From Cunninghamella blakesleeana (Eukaryota > Mucoromycota > Mucoromycetes > Mucorales > Cunninghamellaceae): DNA of 64,000 bases. Below are positions 24,364 to 39,698 of this stretch, one piece after another; position 1 is the first letter of the stretch, and each line of letters starts with the position of its first letter. The position numbers were made by a program, and so were the translations under genes. The stretch is from assembly GCA_017871115.1 (NCBI GenBank), contig JAFCIZ010000002.1:3183501-3247500 (forward strand), written 5' to 3'. Under the pieces are notes generated by a model, which was not told the DNA's origin, ran no database searches, and was given only the letters and a program-made list of their open reading frames with translations.

Positions 24364-25172
24364 ATGCCTAAAGGTATAGAAATCAATAATGAGTATAACA
24401 TATTGGATTAATAAAAACGATGATCGACGATTTTGGATTAAAAAATAATAATGGACTATATAAATGGATGGATGGATGGATGGAAGGATGGTTATGGAAG
24501 GATCATATTTTTTTCAGAAAAAATTGCCAACCAAACTCAACCTATATATATATATATATATTTATATGGATGACATATGACAATAAATAAATCTTTTTTT
24601 ACTGATATCAACACATATATATTATTTTATTTTATTTAAAATAGTAAGCATTTCAGGTACAAAATATCGTATGACTCTCGGTTTACCCGTTGGTGCCGTT
24701 ATGAACTGTGCTGATAACTCTGGTGCTAAGAACTTATACGTTATTGCTGTCCGTAATATCAAAGGTCGTTTAAACAGACTTCCTGCTGCTGGTGCTGGTG
24801 ATATGGTTGTCGCTTCTGTTAAGAAGGGTAAACCTGAATTGAGAAAGAAGGGTAAGTTTAAATCATATTGAAGATTAAAATGGTACAATATATACGTATA
24901 TATAAATTGATTATATAATTAAAACTAATTTTTCTATATTTGTTTTTTTTTTTTAAATAAAAATGATTCATATAGTTATGCCTGCTGTTGTCGTTCGTCA
25001 ACGTAAAGCCTGGCGCCGTCGTGATGGTGTCTTCCTTTACTTTGAAGATAATGCTGGTGTTATTGTCAATCCCAAGGGTGAAATGAAGGGTTCTGCTATT
25101 ACTGGTCCTGTTGCTAAAGAATGTGCTGATTTATGGCCTCGTATTGCTTCTGCTTCTGGTACTGTTGTTTAA
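24364..25172 (+). CDS. RPL23: 60S ribosomal protein uL14 (L23)
   Basis: Three exons, 24364-24373, 24657-24851 and 24976-25172, give about 133 aa. Exon 1 contributes only MPK plus one base, a common position for a ribosomal-protein intron. The product follows eukaryotic L23 throughout: [87 protein letters not shown]. uL14 sits at the subunit interface of the large ribosomal subunit and contacts the 18S RNA side. Codon choice is visibly more C-rich at third positions (GGT, GCT, CGT, AAG) than neighbours, consistent with high expression. Intron 1 contains an (ATGG)n repeat (about 24464-24485). Confidence 0.97.
24464..24485. repeat. (ATGG)n tetranucleotide repeat in RPL23 intron 1
   Basis: About five tandem ATGG units followed by interrupted copies (AAGG ATGG) inside the first intron. 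Confidence 0.7.
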
Positions 25173-25755
25173 ATAAGATTCCTCAATTCAACTATTATTT
25201 TTTTATTATTTTATTTTATTTTAATCAGCTATATCACGGAACAGTTTTAATCAAAATCAAAAAAAAAATCATTGTATTCAAAAAGCTATCAATTATTACA
25301 CAACATAAAAACCCTCACACATACTCACAACCCTTGTTTTTTTGACATATAATTCGTTCCTCTCCACTAAAAAAAATCTTTAGATTTTTCTTTTATTATT
25401 ATCACCTTTCATTTATTTATTTTTTAAAATCTAGTTTTCTATTTGTATATTGATGAAAGATATAATAAATGAAATACTTATACAGTTCAATTTTTTTTTT
25501 TTCATTGTCTATTTTGTTTAATTGAATCATAAATTGCATAAATTTCATTTATATAATAAATTAATATACCACACTATAATTAAAAGCTAAGAGTGGAAAA
25601 AAAAGGGGAAGCATAAATTTTATTATAAAAAATATAAGCTCAACGGTAAAAGACGTCACCTTAATTTTTGGCGGAGTTAAATAGTATTTATTTTGTTTTT
25701 TCTTGACTCTTCTTTTTCTTTTTCTTTTATAATTATTACATTGCAAATATATAAA
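25173..25755. other. Intergenic: RPL23 3' UTR and NDUFB2 promoter
   Basis: 583 bp of A/T. A short GC-richer block (about 25645-25675, GACGTCACC) contains TGACGTC-like/CRE-type sequence upstream of the complex I gene. No gene. Confidence 0.45.
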
Positions 25756-25986
25756 ATGGCTGCTGCAGGTTTTGTATCTGGTTTCCATCCTCATGTTGCC
25801 GGTTTCTGGCATCGTTTCACTGGTAAAGCTTTAGGTGCTTCCATGTGGTTTTGGATGATGTATCGTGCTAAAGAAGATGGCCCTGTCTTATTGGTAAATA
25901 AAAACATATTCTTTATGATATGAAGAAAAAGATAACAAACAACTAGTTAGCTTATTAAAAAACAATAATGATAAAATACTAGATAA

Positions 25987-26020
<34 letters not shown>

Positions 26021-26143
26021 TATTTCGAGAAAAATTACTAATTTTTATACTTTGCATAAATTATTTTTAAATATATTTTATAGGGTTTAAGACATCCTTG
26101 GGATCACCATCATGATGAAGGACACTCTGAAGAACACCATTAA
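25756..26143 (+). CDS. NADH:ubiquinone oxidoreductase (complex I) NDUFB2-like subunit
   Basis: Two exons, 25756-25893 and 26084-26143, encode about 65 aa. The sequence has a short N-terminus with HPHVAGFWHRFTGK, one transmembrane helix GASMWFWMMYRAKEDGPVLL and a His/Asp-rich tail beginning GLRHPWDHHHDEG. The MWFW(M/I)xYR block followed by an acidic stretch and HPWD matches small accessory subunits of the NDUFB2 (AGGG) type in the membrane arm of mitochondrial complex I. No cleavable presequence is obvious, which fits single-span accessory subunits. Small size limits certainty; another single-helix inner-membrane accessory protein is the alternative. Confidence 0.7.
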
Positions 26144-26737
26144 ACGATATTTTCAGTGTTTAAATCACTTCACCTATATACTATCGATACATCCTTTTTT
26201 TATTACTATTACTTTTATTAATCCTTTACACACAACACTTGATATTTGATCACTACAATAAACTTTTCTCTCGCGTTTATAGAATTCAACAACAAATTCC
26301 TTTTTTAGTATTATAAATGTTTAATATAATTTTTACAACCTTCTTCGACCATTTGTATTTGAAATAAATGATATAAAATAAAGGTTTTTATTAATTCTAA
26401 ACAGCTGTGGATATTTTTATGACTTTGATTTTTAAAAATAAAAATAATATATATATGGAATATATGTATATATAATTTTGACCAACAGCATTTTTACATT
26501 TTAAAGTATTTATTATTTTAAAAGAAGATGAGGATTAACTAGCCTATTATACAAAATTTTACATTGATAATATAATATACATTACTATATTATTTAAATT
26601 TTGGTAAGTTGTATATACGTAGTAAAAAACAAAAATAAAAAATTAAAAGATTGTGATTATAAAAAAATCATAATGATATATATATAAAGTAAAATTATAA
26701 ACCAATACTATTATAAGGAGCATTATATAAAACAATA
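26144..26737. other. Intergenic, convergent 3' ends
   Basis: 594 bp between two converging genes, with AATAAA signals near 26376 (plus). Nothing else is seen. Confidence 0.55.
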
Positions 26738-29700
26738 TTAAACCATAGCGAGAGATTGTTGTTCAACTAATTCAGAATATAAACCATTCATCTTCATTAA
26801 TTCATCATGAGTACCCTGTTCTTCTACACGACCATTATTAACAACACAAATAAGGTCAGCATTTTGGATTGTGGATAATCTATGGAAATATATATATACA
26901 AATGTCATCAACACTATTACATATCTGATTATTTATATTTTTATTTATCTTATATATATAATGTTATATTTACCTGTGTGCGATAATGATTATAGTATGT
27001 TCACCGTGTTGAACAATTTTATCAATGGCTCCTTGGACTAACTTTTCAGATTCACTATCTAAAGCAGAAGTGGCTTCATCCAATAAAAGTATTTTAGGTT
27101 TACGGATAAGAGCCCTTGCAATGGCAATTCTAGATGATTAAAAAAACGTATATTAGACCAGATTAAATGTCATTGTAAAAATACAATATATATATATATT
27201 TATATATATGTACCTTTGTTTTTGACCACCACTTAATTGACTACCTTTATCACCCACTCTTGTGTCGTAGCCATTAGGGAGGCCATTTATAAATTCGTGA
27301 ATATTAGCTGATTTACAGGCTTCTTCTATTTGATACTGTGAATCATTTTGAGGACCCTCGATACCATATAAAACGTTTTCACGAATGGAGACGTCAAACA
27401 AAATAGGTTCTTGTGATACTAAAGCCATATGGCTACGTAAATTATCAAGGCTAAATTTATTAATATCCGTTTCATCAACACGAACAGTACCACCAAGAGG
27501 GTCATAAAACCTTTCCAACATAGATATAGCTGTGCTTTTACCGCATCCAGAAGGACCCACCAATGCAATCGAGGTGTTTCTTTTTCCATACAAATTAAAT
27601 TCACCGTTGAAAATAGGAATATCAGGGCGAGCAGGATATCTGAAAGTAATATTTTCATAACTTATATCACCATTAATAGTTTTAGGCTCTACACCTTCTA
27701 AATCAGGATCGATTGTTGGTTGGCGATCAATAACTGTAAATATTTCTTCTGCTGATAATCTAGCCTTCACTACTGTTTTTGAAAAAGTTAAGCTTTGGCC
27801 AATCCCTAGAGCTGTCATCATAATCATAATCCAACTTGTAAACATCTGTTCAAAATCAATCCATCCATTAGCAATAAAACGCATCCCAGCATAAAAGGCA
27901 ATCACATCAGTAAGTGGGATACAACACTGAGTTAGTGCATAACCAGCGGGTGAAAGTATGGCCCTTCTTCTATTTAACAGATGAGGACGTTCAGTTGCTT
28001 TAAAAAATTCTTCTTCAAAATAATGTTGTTGATTCAAAGAGGCTACTGTTCTGACACCTTTAATGGCATTAATGGCTAATTCACTGCTATCAGCATATGA
28101 TTTTTGCATGACAGCATTATATTCATTTTCAATATAAACTTCGAAAAATACACCAAATACTAAGATTGGTGCTACACCTAAAACAACAAGACTAAGTTGC
28201 CATGAAAACACAAATGCAATAATAAGACCTAATATAAAAATATACAAAAAATAAAAAGAAATTGAATTATGTGTTAATAAGTAGCCATGATAATAATGGT
28301 AGTTATATTATTATTATTATTATTATTTATATTTATATTTATTATTTATATTTATTATTTATTAATTTATTATTTTTAAAAAAAAATTATACATACCAAC
28401 ACTTCCAGTGACAAAAATACGCATTATTTCAGGCCATGCTTTAGTTATCATTTCATTAACATTTTTTGTATCAGTGGCTAATTTTGAAATAATTGCACCA
28501 GTAGTATTACCCTTATGATCAAAGAATGATACTTCTTGTTTCAAATAAGCATTAAATAAGTTGTATCGAAGTCTTCTTGTATAAGTTTCACCAGCTATTT
28601 CCAACAAAGATACCTTAAGGCAGTAAAATATTAAACTACCAACACCAAGGATGGTAAATAAAAAGGCATACAAGTTACTACCTTCCATTGGACCAGGATT
28701 AGGTGAAGCGGGTTGAGCTATAGATACAGTTGCTTTGGAAAATAATAATGCAAATACAGGATAAGGAGCACCAGATAAACATACATTGATATACCCTATA
28801 AAAATCAATAGCCATTCTTTACGCATTTCTTTTAATATACGTAATGTAATTGAATATGTTGAATAAGATACTTTTTTACTTTCATTATCGAGTTGATGTT
28901 TTTCTTTGCCATCATCAATAACGACTGAAACTTTTTTATCATCATCTTTTGTTATTATTTTTTGTAATGTATCACTAGTTAAAGTGTTTGCTTCTTTATC
29001 TGATAAATCTTCATCAGTTGTAATAGTCTCTTCTACAGCTTTATTCGCATTTATGCCGTTATTTTCTGCTTTATTGATTTCTTGCTTTTTAACCAAGTCA
29101 GCATATACACCGCCAAGACCGATCAATTCACCATGTGTACCTTGTTCAATTAATTGACCGTTATCTAACACAACAATTAAATCGGCATTACGAATTGTAG
29201 ATAATCTATGCATGAAAAAAAAGGTAAAAAATGGTAAGTCTCCATATTTTGATAAAAGTTAAGGTTTATTATTAAAATATTATATAATTTATTTATTTTT
29301 ACCTATGGGCAACAATAATGGTAGTTCTATTAGCAGCAGCAGCATCTAAAGCTTTTTGTACAAGGCGTTCAGATTGTGTATCTAATGCAGAAGTAGCCTA
29401 AAAGAATTATAATGAGATATAAAATTTCATTGCTATATATTAATTTTCTAAAAGAAAATTTACCTCATCTAACAAAAGTATTTTTGGTTGCCTGATCAAA
29501 CTTCTCGCAATGGCAATTCTTTGTTTTTGCCCTCCACTAAGCTGAGTTCCATTGTCACCAACAAAAGTATCAAATCCATTAGGTAATTCATTAATAAACT
29601 TCAAACAATTAGCTGTTTTACATACTGATAAAATTTCATCTTCAGAAACACTTCGAGTTGTACCAAGTAAGATGTTTTGGCGAATCGTTAGATTAAATAA

Positions 29701-31253
29701 AACTGGTTCTTGTGATACACAAGAAATATTGTCACGAAGCCATTTTAAATTAAGATCTTGTATATTTTTTCCATCTAGCAAAATTTCTCCAGAAGTAGGA
29801 TCATAAAACCGTTGTAAAATTTGAACAATAGAAGATTTCCCAGCACCTGACTTACCAACCAAAGCAACCTTTTTACCACTTTCAATTTTTAAACTGACCT
29901 TGTTCAAGATCTTGACATCTGGTCGAGTAGGATAATGAAAATCAATATTATTAAATTCAATTTCACCAAATAATTTAGAATCTTCTATTTTTTCCCCTTT
30001 ATCAGATGTTGCATCGATATCAGATTTCCGATCAATAGTAGCGAATAAGGTTTTAGCAGCGCCACAGGCATTTGAAATAGCGGTAATATAAGGTGGCATA
30101 TTCATTAACCCAACTAATAATAATAATAAAAAGAAAAAAAACATATTAAAATATATACATACAATACAATAGCCATTATTTATTGAAGCATTTGATTTAT
30201 TTTTTTATATAAATATTTTTTAAACATACTTGAGCCATTTACGATGGATTCTAAAACAACCAAGATTTTTGGAGCAGATAATTCACCTTTCATTGCTAGT
30301 TTTGCACCATACCAAAAAGCCAAGCCATAAATAGAAAAGAAAGCAAAGAATAAAACACCAGTCAATCCCAAAGCAAACCCACGCTTATAACCAAAACGAC
30401 GTGCTTCTAATAAATGCTTATCATACTGAGCCAAAAAACTACGTTGCATAGAAAAAGCGTATACCGTTTTTATACCACTAAGTGCTTGCTCTGCAATATA
30501 ACCGGCTTGAGAATAGCTATCTTGTGCTTTTTCAGTATACTTTGTAGTAAAACGGCCCATTACAATGGCCGACCCAACTAATACAAATGAAGATGCGACG
30601 ATAACCAATGCTAACTTCCAATCAGTAGCTATGGCTACTACAAATCCAGTAATTACTTGAGCTATACACATAATAAAGTAACCAAATTTTTCCGATATAC
30701 CTTCTTGAAGAAGTTGAGCATCTGCTGATAATCTTCCTGTCAATGAACCATCTTCTGCTCTATCATACCATTCCATAGATTGATGCAATACTGAATGTAG
30801 ATATTTGAATCTTATGTTTCTTGTTTGATTTTCACCGGTAAGAATCCAACAACATGAAGATATATATGCACTAATAAAGATACCAATAGTAACATAAACT
30901 AAATCCAAAATAACAGGTATAGATCTTTCAACAATAATAGACCGATCGTGGAGCGTTTCAAGTATTCCTTTTACAAAGTTACCAAACATAATAATACTAA
31001 CTGGAATTAAGGCACCTAAAGCTATTGAGCAAATACTGCCAATAAGGATCAAAATAATATCTAAACGATTTGCAAATCGAAATAATTTATGTACAGGTAT
31101 GGATTCTTTTTTTTCTTTTTTGGTTGACTTCTTCTTTTTATTATTATCGCCATCATTATTGCCGTTATTGATTATTGATTTACTGCGGGTTTCATTTTCT
31201 TGGCTATTATTTTTATCATCATTAATACTGCTGTCTGTTGATTTTTGATCCAT
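26738..31253 (-). CDS. Full-length ABCB (MDR/P-glycoprotein-type) ABC exporter
   Basis: Minus-strand gene from ATG 31253 to TAA 26738, about eight to nine exons and 1,250 aa, in the TMD1-NBD1-TMD2-NBD2 order of P-glycoprotein. A charged Asn/Lys-rich N-tail precedes TMD1 ([20 protein letters not shown]). NBD1 has Walker [11 protein letters not shown]-loop SQEPVLFN, signature LSGGQKQR, Walker B ILLLDE and H-loop VAHRLST; NBD2 has [38 protein letters not shown] and AHRLST. All catalytic residues, including both Walker B glutamates, are intact, so both ATP sites should work. A charged linker about 29120-28900 joins the halves. Such pumps export lipids, pheromones or hydrophobic drugs at the plasma membrane or vacuole; the substrate cannot be read from sequence. 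Divergent from the DEAH helicase. Confidence 0.93.
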
Positions 31254-32057
31254 TGTTTGATAGCAATAGATTAATAAATATATGTTCTTTAGACGTGCTT
31301 GTATTTATAAGTGTTATTATAAAATTATATAAAAAATAGGATAAAACAAATGAGTGGTAAATAAATAGTATATATATATATATACACCAATGGAAGTAAA
31401 GAAACAAAAGAAAGGAAAAGAAAAAAAATAGTGTTGCCAAGTACTTTATATATACAAGATCCACTGTATCACATTATCATTGTCTTTGATAGGCGGTATC
31501 TGCGCCGAGCTTGAATTACCAAATAACATAACTTCCATGCAACCGGCGAAGAGCGGCTATATTACACAAAGTTGAAAAAGTATTTCCAAAATAGACAAAA
31601 ATTGTAGATTTGGACATCATTACTTTTTGTTATTTCGGCGTACTTTTTTGACATGTTTATCTTTAGATTATTAATACAAAAACCATTTTAAAGTTGCATA
31701 AAAGTAGTGCTGTAATATATAATATAAAAATAATATATGTTTATAAATTAATAAACCAATAAAAAATGATAAAAGTAATCTATATTCGCCTTTTTATATT
31801 AATAAATTAAATCATTTTATTTTTATTTTATTTTTTAACTATATTCCAATGTTATTTCATAAGCCAAAATAAAGAAATAGTATCAATCTTTATTGTTTAG
31901 TTTTTTTTTAAAAAAAAAAAAAAAAAAAAAGGTGCAAAAAAAAAACCTGGAATATTTTTTTTAAACATGAAATCTGCGGCGGCGTTTTAAAAATATATTG
32001 ACATTAAATTTTTTTTAAAAGAAAATAGATTTCTTTCACTTTTTTTAAATTAATAAA
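31254..32057. promoter_or_regulatory. Divergent intergenic region, ABC exporter / DEAH helicase
   Basis: 804 bp. A GC-richer block at 31490-31560 (GGCGGTATCTGCGCCGAGC, CCGGCGAAGAGCGGC) stands out and is a good candidate for zinc-cluster (CGG-type) regulator sites of the transporter. A T9A22-type homopolymer lies at 31903-31930. Confidence 0.4.
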
Positions 32058-35096
<3,039 letters not shown>

Positions 35097-35995
35097 ACTA
35101 CATTATTTAGATAATAGCATTCACCTTATTTACCATTTTACTTTATTTTATCATTATTAAACTATGCATATACTTTATATATATATAATCATTACAAACC
35201 ACCTTTATATTATTATGCAATTATTATTTACTAAACTTTGCACCAGCAAATTATTTTAAACATTATAATAATCATTTATTTATTTTAAGAAAAAAAATAC
35301 AACTGGATAATATACTGAATAGAATGACATCGATTCACTTTATTGAAATATATATTAGAACACTTGGATCAATTTTAATGTAATGAGTTATAAAAAAAGC
35401 GATACAATATATATACTATATATAATTAAAACTATTTTATTACGAGTAAAAAAAATTTTCCCGTTATACTTTTTAGACGCTTTATATATTCGTTCTGTTG
35501 ATAAAAAAAGTCAATAGAATTAATTAAAAGGAGACTTTTCAGGTTAAAAAATGTCAAAGAGCAAAGATATAAAGTATTAGATAATTAGAATTAAGGAGTT
35601 CAGCTGAAAATAGTAAAAAAAATACACCGTTTGATTATTATTTTTTTACCCCAGGAACATATATATTTAATATTATCAGTGTATGCTGTTAAAGGATATG
35701 CTAAGGAATGTTATTCTCCTCAGTAAATAACTCCGTTATTACTAAAAAAAAGAACTATACAAAATACAAGAATTTGATGATTCCAATATAAAGATTCTTT
35801 TTTATTTCTTTTTATTATTATTACCATTATTTGTTATTATTTTATTTCATTTTATTTTTAATTTTTAATTTTTATTTTATCCAAATAAAAACAACCATCA
35901 TTTTAATTTAATAGTCATCTAAAAAGATTTATTAAATAACAACTATAATAAAAGAAAAATAAGAACTATACGTCTTCATTATTAAAAAAGTTATA
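35097..35995. other. Intergenic: helicase 3' UTR and F-box gene promoter
   Basis: About 900 bp of A/T-rich DNA. No gene, RNA or ordered repeat was recognised. Confidence 0.5.
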
Positions 35996-37267
35996 ATGAC
36001 TACTGATTACATACATACCATTGTAGAAATACCAGAAATAGTAGATCAAATCATTTGGCACCTATCAGCCTACCAAGACCCAAACATAACACAAGCTAGT
36101 ATATTACATTATAATAAAAAGCATCTCCATCCATGTTTATTTGTCAATCGATTATGGTATAGTTGCGCTGTACGACATATTTGGCGCCATGTTTTATTTG
36201 AAGATTCAGTTCATGATTCATATGCATTTCAAAAATTTGCAAGTACCTTTTCCAATACCCAAATGGCAATACCCAAACCACCATCATCATCATTTTCTTC
36301 ATCCCTTTTTTCATTTTTATCTACAGATCGTACTGATTTTAAATTTCCATTACCAGCACCACCAATAATATCATCATCATCATTTTGTAAACAAAAAGAT
36401 TTTATTGTTGCCAGAAGATCGAAGTCTTCACCTACTTTATCAGTACCAGCGCTAACAGCACCACCATCAACACAGCTACCTCCATTACCAAATCATCCAA
36501 CGAAATTATCAACACCATCATTATCCATATATAACAAAGCCATTCGTTCACTAACCATACGCAAACTAAAGGATAGATCACTTAATTCCATGTTAAACAG
36601 TATAGCCCAATATGCAACAAGATTAACCAATATTGATTTTTATATCTGTGATCACTTGTCAAACGATGCATTGATGTCCATTTTCCGTTATGCCTGTTCA
36701 TCCTTAACTCATGTTTCTTTAGCAGGCTGCTATCGAATATCCGATGAATCTATTATCATGTTGGCCCATTATGTTCCTGGGTTGATTTATTTGGATTTAA
36801 GAGCTTGTGGATCCATTTCCGATATTAGTATCACTGCTATTGCCACGTCGTGCCCCCGTTTAAAGCATTTAAATGTAGGTCGGATCCGTGAGCGTGATCG
36901 TATAACAAGTCAGTCCATTATCAAGATCGCTGAATGTACCCAAGTTACTGTTTTAGGTTTGGCTGGATGTGCTATTGATGATCAGGCTATTATTCAATTG
37001 GCCATATATAGACATCATACGTTGGAACGTATATCAGTGAATAATTGTCAACGTTTAACGAACAAATCATTACGCTACTTGTTCAACCATTGTCCTAATT
37101 TGACGGTATTTGAAATGAAAGATTGTCATTATATTACGGATTGGTATATTGTTCATGATTTGTTAACTCGTAATGTCATATTAACTTTAAGCGAGCAGCA
37201 GAACAAAGAATATCGTGAATGGTGTGATCGCCAACCTAAAAAATTAATACCATCTACAAAAGAATAA
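35996..37267 (+). CDS. F-box / leucine-rich repeat protein (Grr1/AMN1-like)
   Basis: Single-exon frame of 423 aa, unusual among intron-rich neighbours. Residues 10-60 look like an F-box (IPEIVDQIIWHLSAY ... LFVNRLWYSCAVRHIWRHVL). Residues 80-170 are a Ser/Pro-rich low-complexity linker. From about 180 on, cysteine-containing LRRs repeat (LTHVSLAGCYRISDESI, LIYLDLRACGSISDISI, LKHLNVGRIRERDRITSQSI, VTVLGLAGCAIDDQAI, LERISVNNCQRLTNKSL, LTVFEMKDCHYITDWYI), about seven repeats. F-box/LRR proteins are substrate receptors of SCF ubiquitin ligases; Grr1 acts in glucose and cyclin control, but the target here is unknown. Confidence 0.85.
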   Translation: MTTDYIHTIVEIPEIVDQIIWHLSAYQDPNITQASILHYNKKHLHPCLFVNRLWYSCAVRHIWRHVLFEDSVHDSYAFQKFASTFSNTQMAIPKPPSSSFSSSLFSFLSTDRTDFKFPLPAPPIISSSSFCKQKDFIVARRSKSSPTLSVPALTAPPSTQLPPLPNHPTKLSTPSLSIYNKAIRSLTIRKLKDRSLNSMLNSIAQYATRLTNIDFYICDHLSNDALMSIFRYACSSLTHVSLAGCYRISDESIIMLAHYVPGLIYLDLRACGSISDISITAIATSCPRLKHLNVGRIRERDRITSQSIIKIAECTQVTVLGLAGCAIDDQAIIQLAIYRHHTLERISVNNCQRLTNKSLRYLFNHCPNLTVFEMKDCHYITDWYIVHDLLTRNVILTLSEQQNKEYREWCDRQPKKLIPSTKE

Positions 37268-37595
37268 TTTATATTTATATTTATATTTATTTGTTAATGA
37301 TAATAACACTGACACTAATTATATTTTTATCCTATCTATAATACTATCCTTTTGTCCTTTTTTTATATAATAACCCATTTATACTTTTATTTTTTTAATC
37401 CACATTTAAATAAATATATAAGATTCAAATATATATATATAGTTAGTTGAATTTTAATCATAATCCTTTTTTTTATTATCATTATCAAAGATACATATAT
37501 ATATATAATTTTAAATAAATATATATAGACATATAAACTGAAAAATATTATGGTCATGTAATTATGTATACTTGTTCATTATGATCGAATTCAAT
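37268..37595. other. Intergenic, convergent 3' ends
   Basis: 328 bp of A/T with (TA)n tracts; polyadenylation-like signals only. Confidence 0.5.
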
Positions 37596-38508
37596 TTAAT
37601 CTTTCTTTAAAGGATATTGTTGTAATTCCACAGGTTGACCTTTTCTAATAATAAAAATATCAAGATTATCACCGGTATAAATATCACGCTCTGTAGCTGA
37701 GGTAAAAGCATCCTTAACAATCCTTAAAACCGCATCTAATTCCAAGGGCTCCCTTGATACATTTTGTTGATTTTTACGGTTTACCTATTAAAAAAAGAAA
37801 TAGCAACAAAAATAAGTGTTTATTCACCCTATTATATATATATATATATTAATTTGATTTTATTATATACTTGATTATCCAAGAAAGGTTGAATCAATGC
37901 AGCAGCAGATCCATTAGCACGAGCCAATTCACGTTCATAGGAACCAATAGCATCATAACAATATACACCACCTTCGCCCTTTTCATCAACACCACCTAAT
38001 ACACAAAAACTGTAATATGGGAAAAATCGTCGTTGATACAATGTATTGGAAAGCATTTGAGCTAAAGCATCGCAAGACATATCCTTATCGTGTGAGAACT
38101 TGTACCACTATTACAATACATAAATAAAATAAAAATTAAAAATTAGAGAGGAATTAATTGTGTCATAAATAAATAATATATATAAAGATATAGTAGTGTG
38201 TACCTTTAATCTTTGATCCAAAACCTTTTTTAATGTTAAACCGTCAGCATGGAATCCATTCATAGCAATGACTGATGAATCAGATAAAATATATGCTTTT
38301 GGTGATGTTCGTGAATTAATGCTGTAACCCGTACTTTGTCTAGTGTCAGAAGCAACAACGCAAAAATCTTTACCAGCAATAGCTACACTAGTTCTATATT
38401 TATGCATTTATTTATTTTCATAGTAATAAAGAATAATAAAGAATAATAAATAGATAGATAAGGAATAACAATAAAAAATATAAAAGTTAGTTTATGAAGG
38501 GTTACGTA

Positions 38509-38542
<34 letters not shown>

Positions 38543-38665
38543 GTTAAAACACTTTTTGTGTTTCAGTTTTATATTATAAACTTACCCTCCATTGTCATCA
38601 TAAGGTTCAAATCTATGTTCAATTGGTACAGACATACCATCATGAGGTTCAGAGACAGTAAACAT
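37596..38665 (-). CDS. PRE7: 20S proteasome subunit beta-6 (PSMB1/Pre7)
   Basis: Four exons from ATG 38665 (MFTVSEPHDGMSVPIEHRFE) to TAA 37596, about 230 aa. The body follows PSMB1: FEPYDDNGGTSVAIAGKDFC, VVASDTRQSTGYSINSR, GFHADGLTLKKVLDQRLK, MLSNTLYQRRFFPYYSFCVL, GGVYCYDAIGSYERE, SAAALIQPFLDNQ, VKDAFTSATERDIYTGD. Beta-6 is a non-catalytic beta-ring subunit of the core particle and lacks the active-site residues of beta-1, -2 and -5; the short propeptide ends at the GGT junction where exon 1 meets exon 2. I looked for a PACE element (GGTGGCAAA, the yeast Rpn4 site) upstream and did not see one. Confidence 0.95.
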
Positions 38666-39698
38666 TTATAATATTTTTAGTATAATTTGGAATAAAGAAA
38701 AAAGAATAAAAAAGAAAAGAAAAAAATGCGGTAGAAAAAACATTACGCGTTCCTATATAAAAATGATATTTAATTCCCGCTCGATTTTTTTGGAAATTAT
38801 TTTTCACTCTCCTGCCTATCCTTCAATAAAGTCTACTTTATTATCTTTTATATACCAAAAAATACGTTTTTATTGTATTTAAGCATAGTGAATATTTGTT
38901 TTTTTATTTCACTTTACTTCATAACCGTGCTTATTTACTTAAAAAAAAAAGTAACAAATAGCTACAGGAGGTATAAAGTAACGACTTTTATACTTAAAAA
39001 TAATTCTATATTTGATTAAAAATTCATTTATTTTGGGAGATAAAAGTTTAATTCACCTAACATTTTAACACAACAATAATATTGTCATCTCCTACACGCA
39101 GGCCAATTTCCAAAAAATGATCTTAAATATTGGCTGATTCATATAAATATTTATATTTAATATAAATATTTATTTTCCCCATGAATAATAATCCAGACAG
39201 AGCAAAATTTTAATAAACCAAGAATATTATCTCTATCTATATGTTGACCAATTTTCAAATGAAATTGAGTAATTGAAATATTATTATTCAATCTAAATAT
39301 TAACTTTTATCAACGAATACGAATAATTAATACATATGGTAGTCATCATACAGAGAAAGAGAATGATCATATATTAAGCATACATTTAAAAAAAATATTC
39401 AAAGAATAGAACTCCCTTATTTTCCATAAAAAATAAAATTACTGATAATGATAAAGAGATTACGATAATATCAAGATCTGATTAATTTATTTTATTTTAA
39501 GATCACAATATATAATAATACAAAGCATATTTTTTATAAAAAAATAAAATAAAAAACGCACAAAATAAAATAGAACCATCCAAAACATTTTTTTATATAT
39601 AAAAAACATTTTATTATATTACATTCAGAAAACATATATAAACAAAGGATAAAGTAATATCAAACATAAATTAAAAAAACAACCCCGAATCAATCAAT
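38666..39698. other. Intergenic: PRE7 promoter and MDH 3' flank
   Basis: About 1 kb, A/T-rich, no coding potential or ordered repeat seen. Confidence 0.5.
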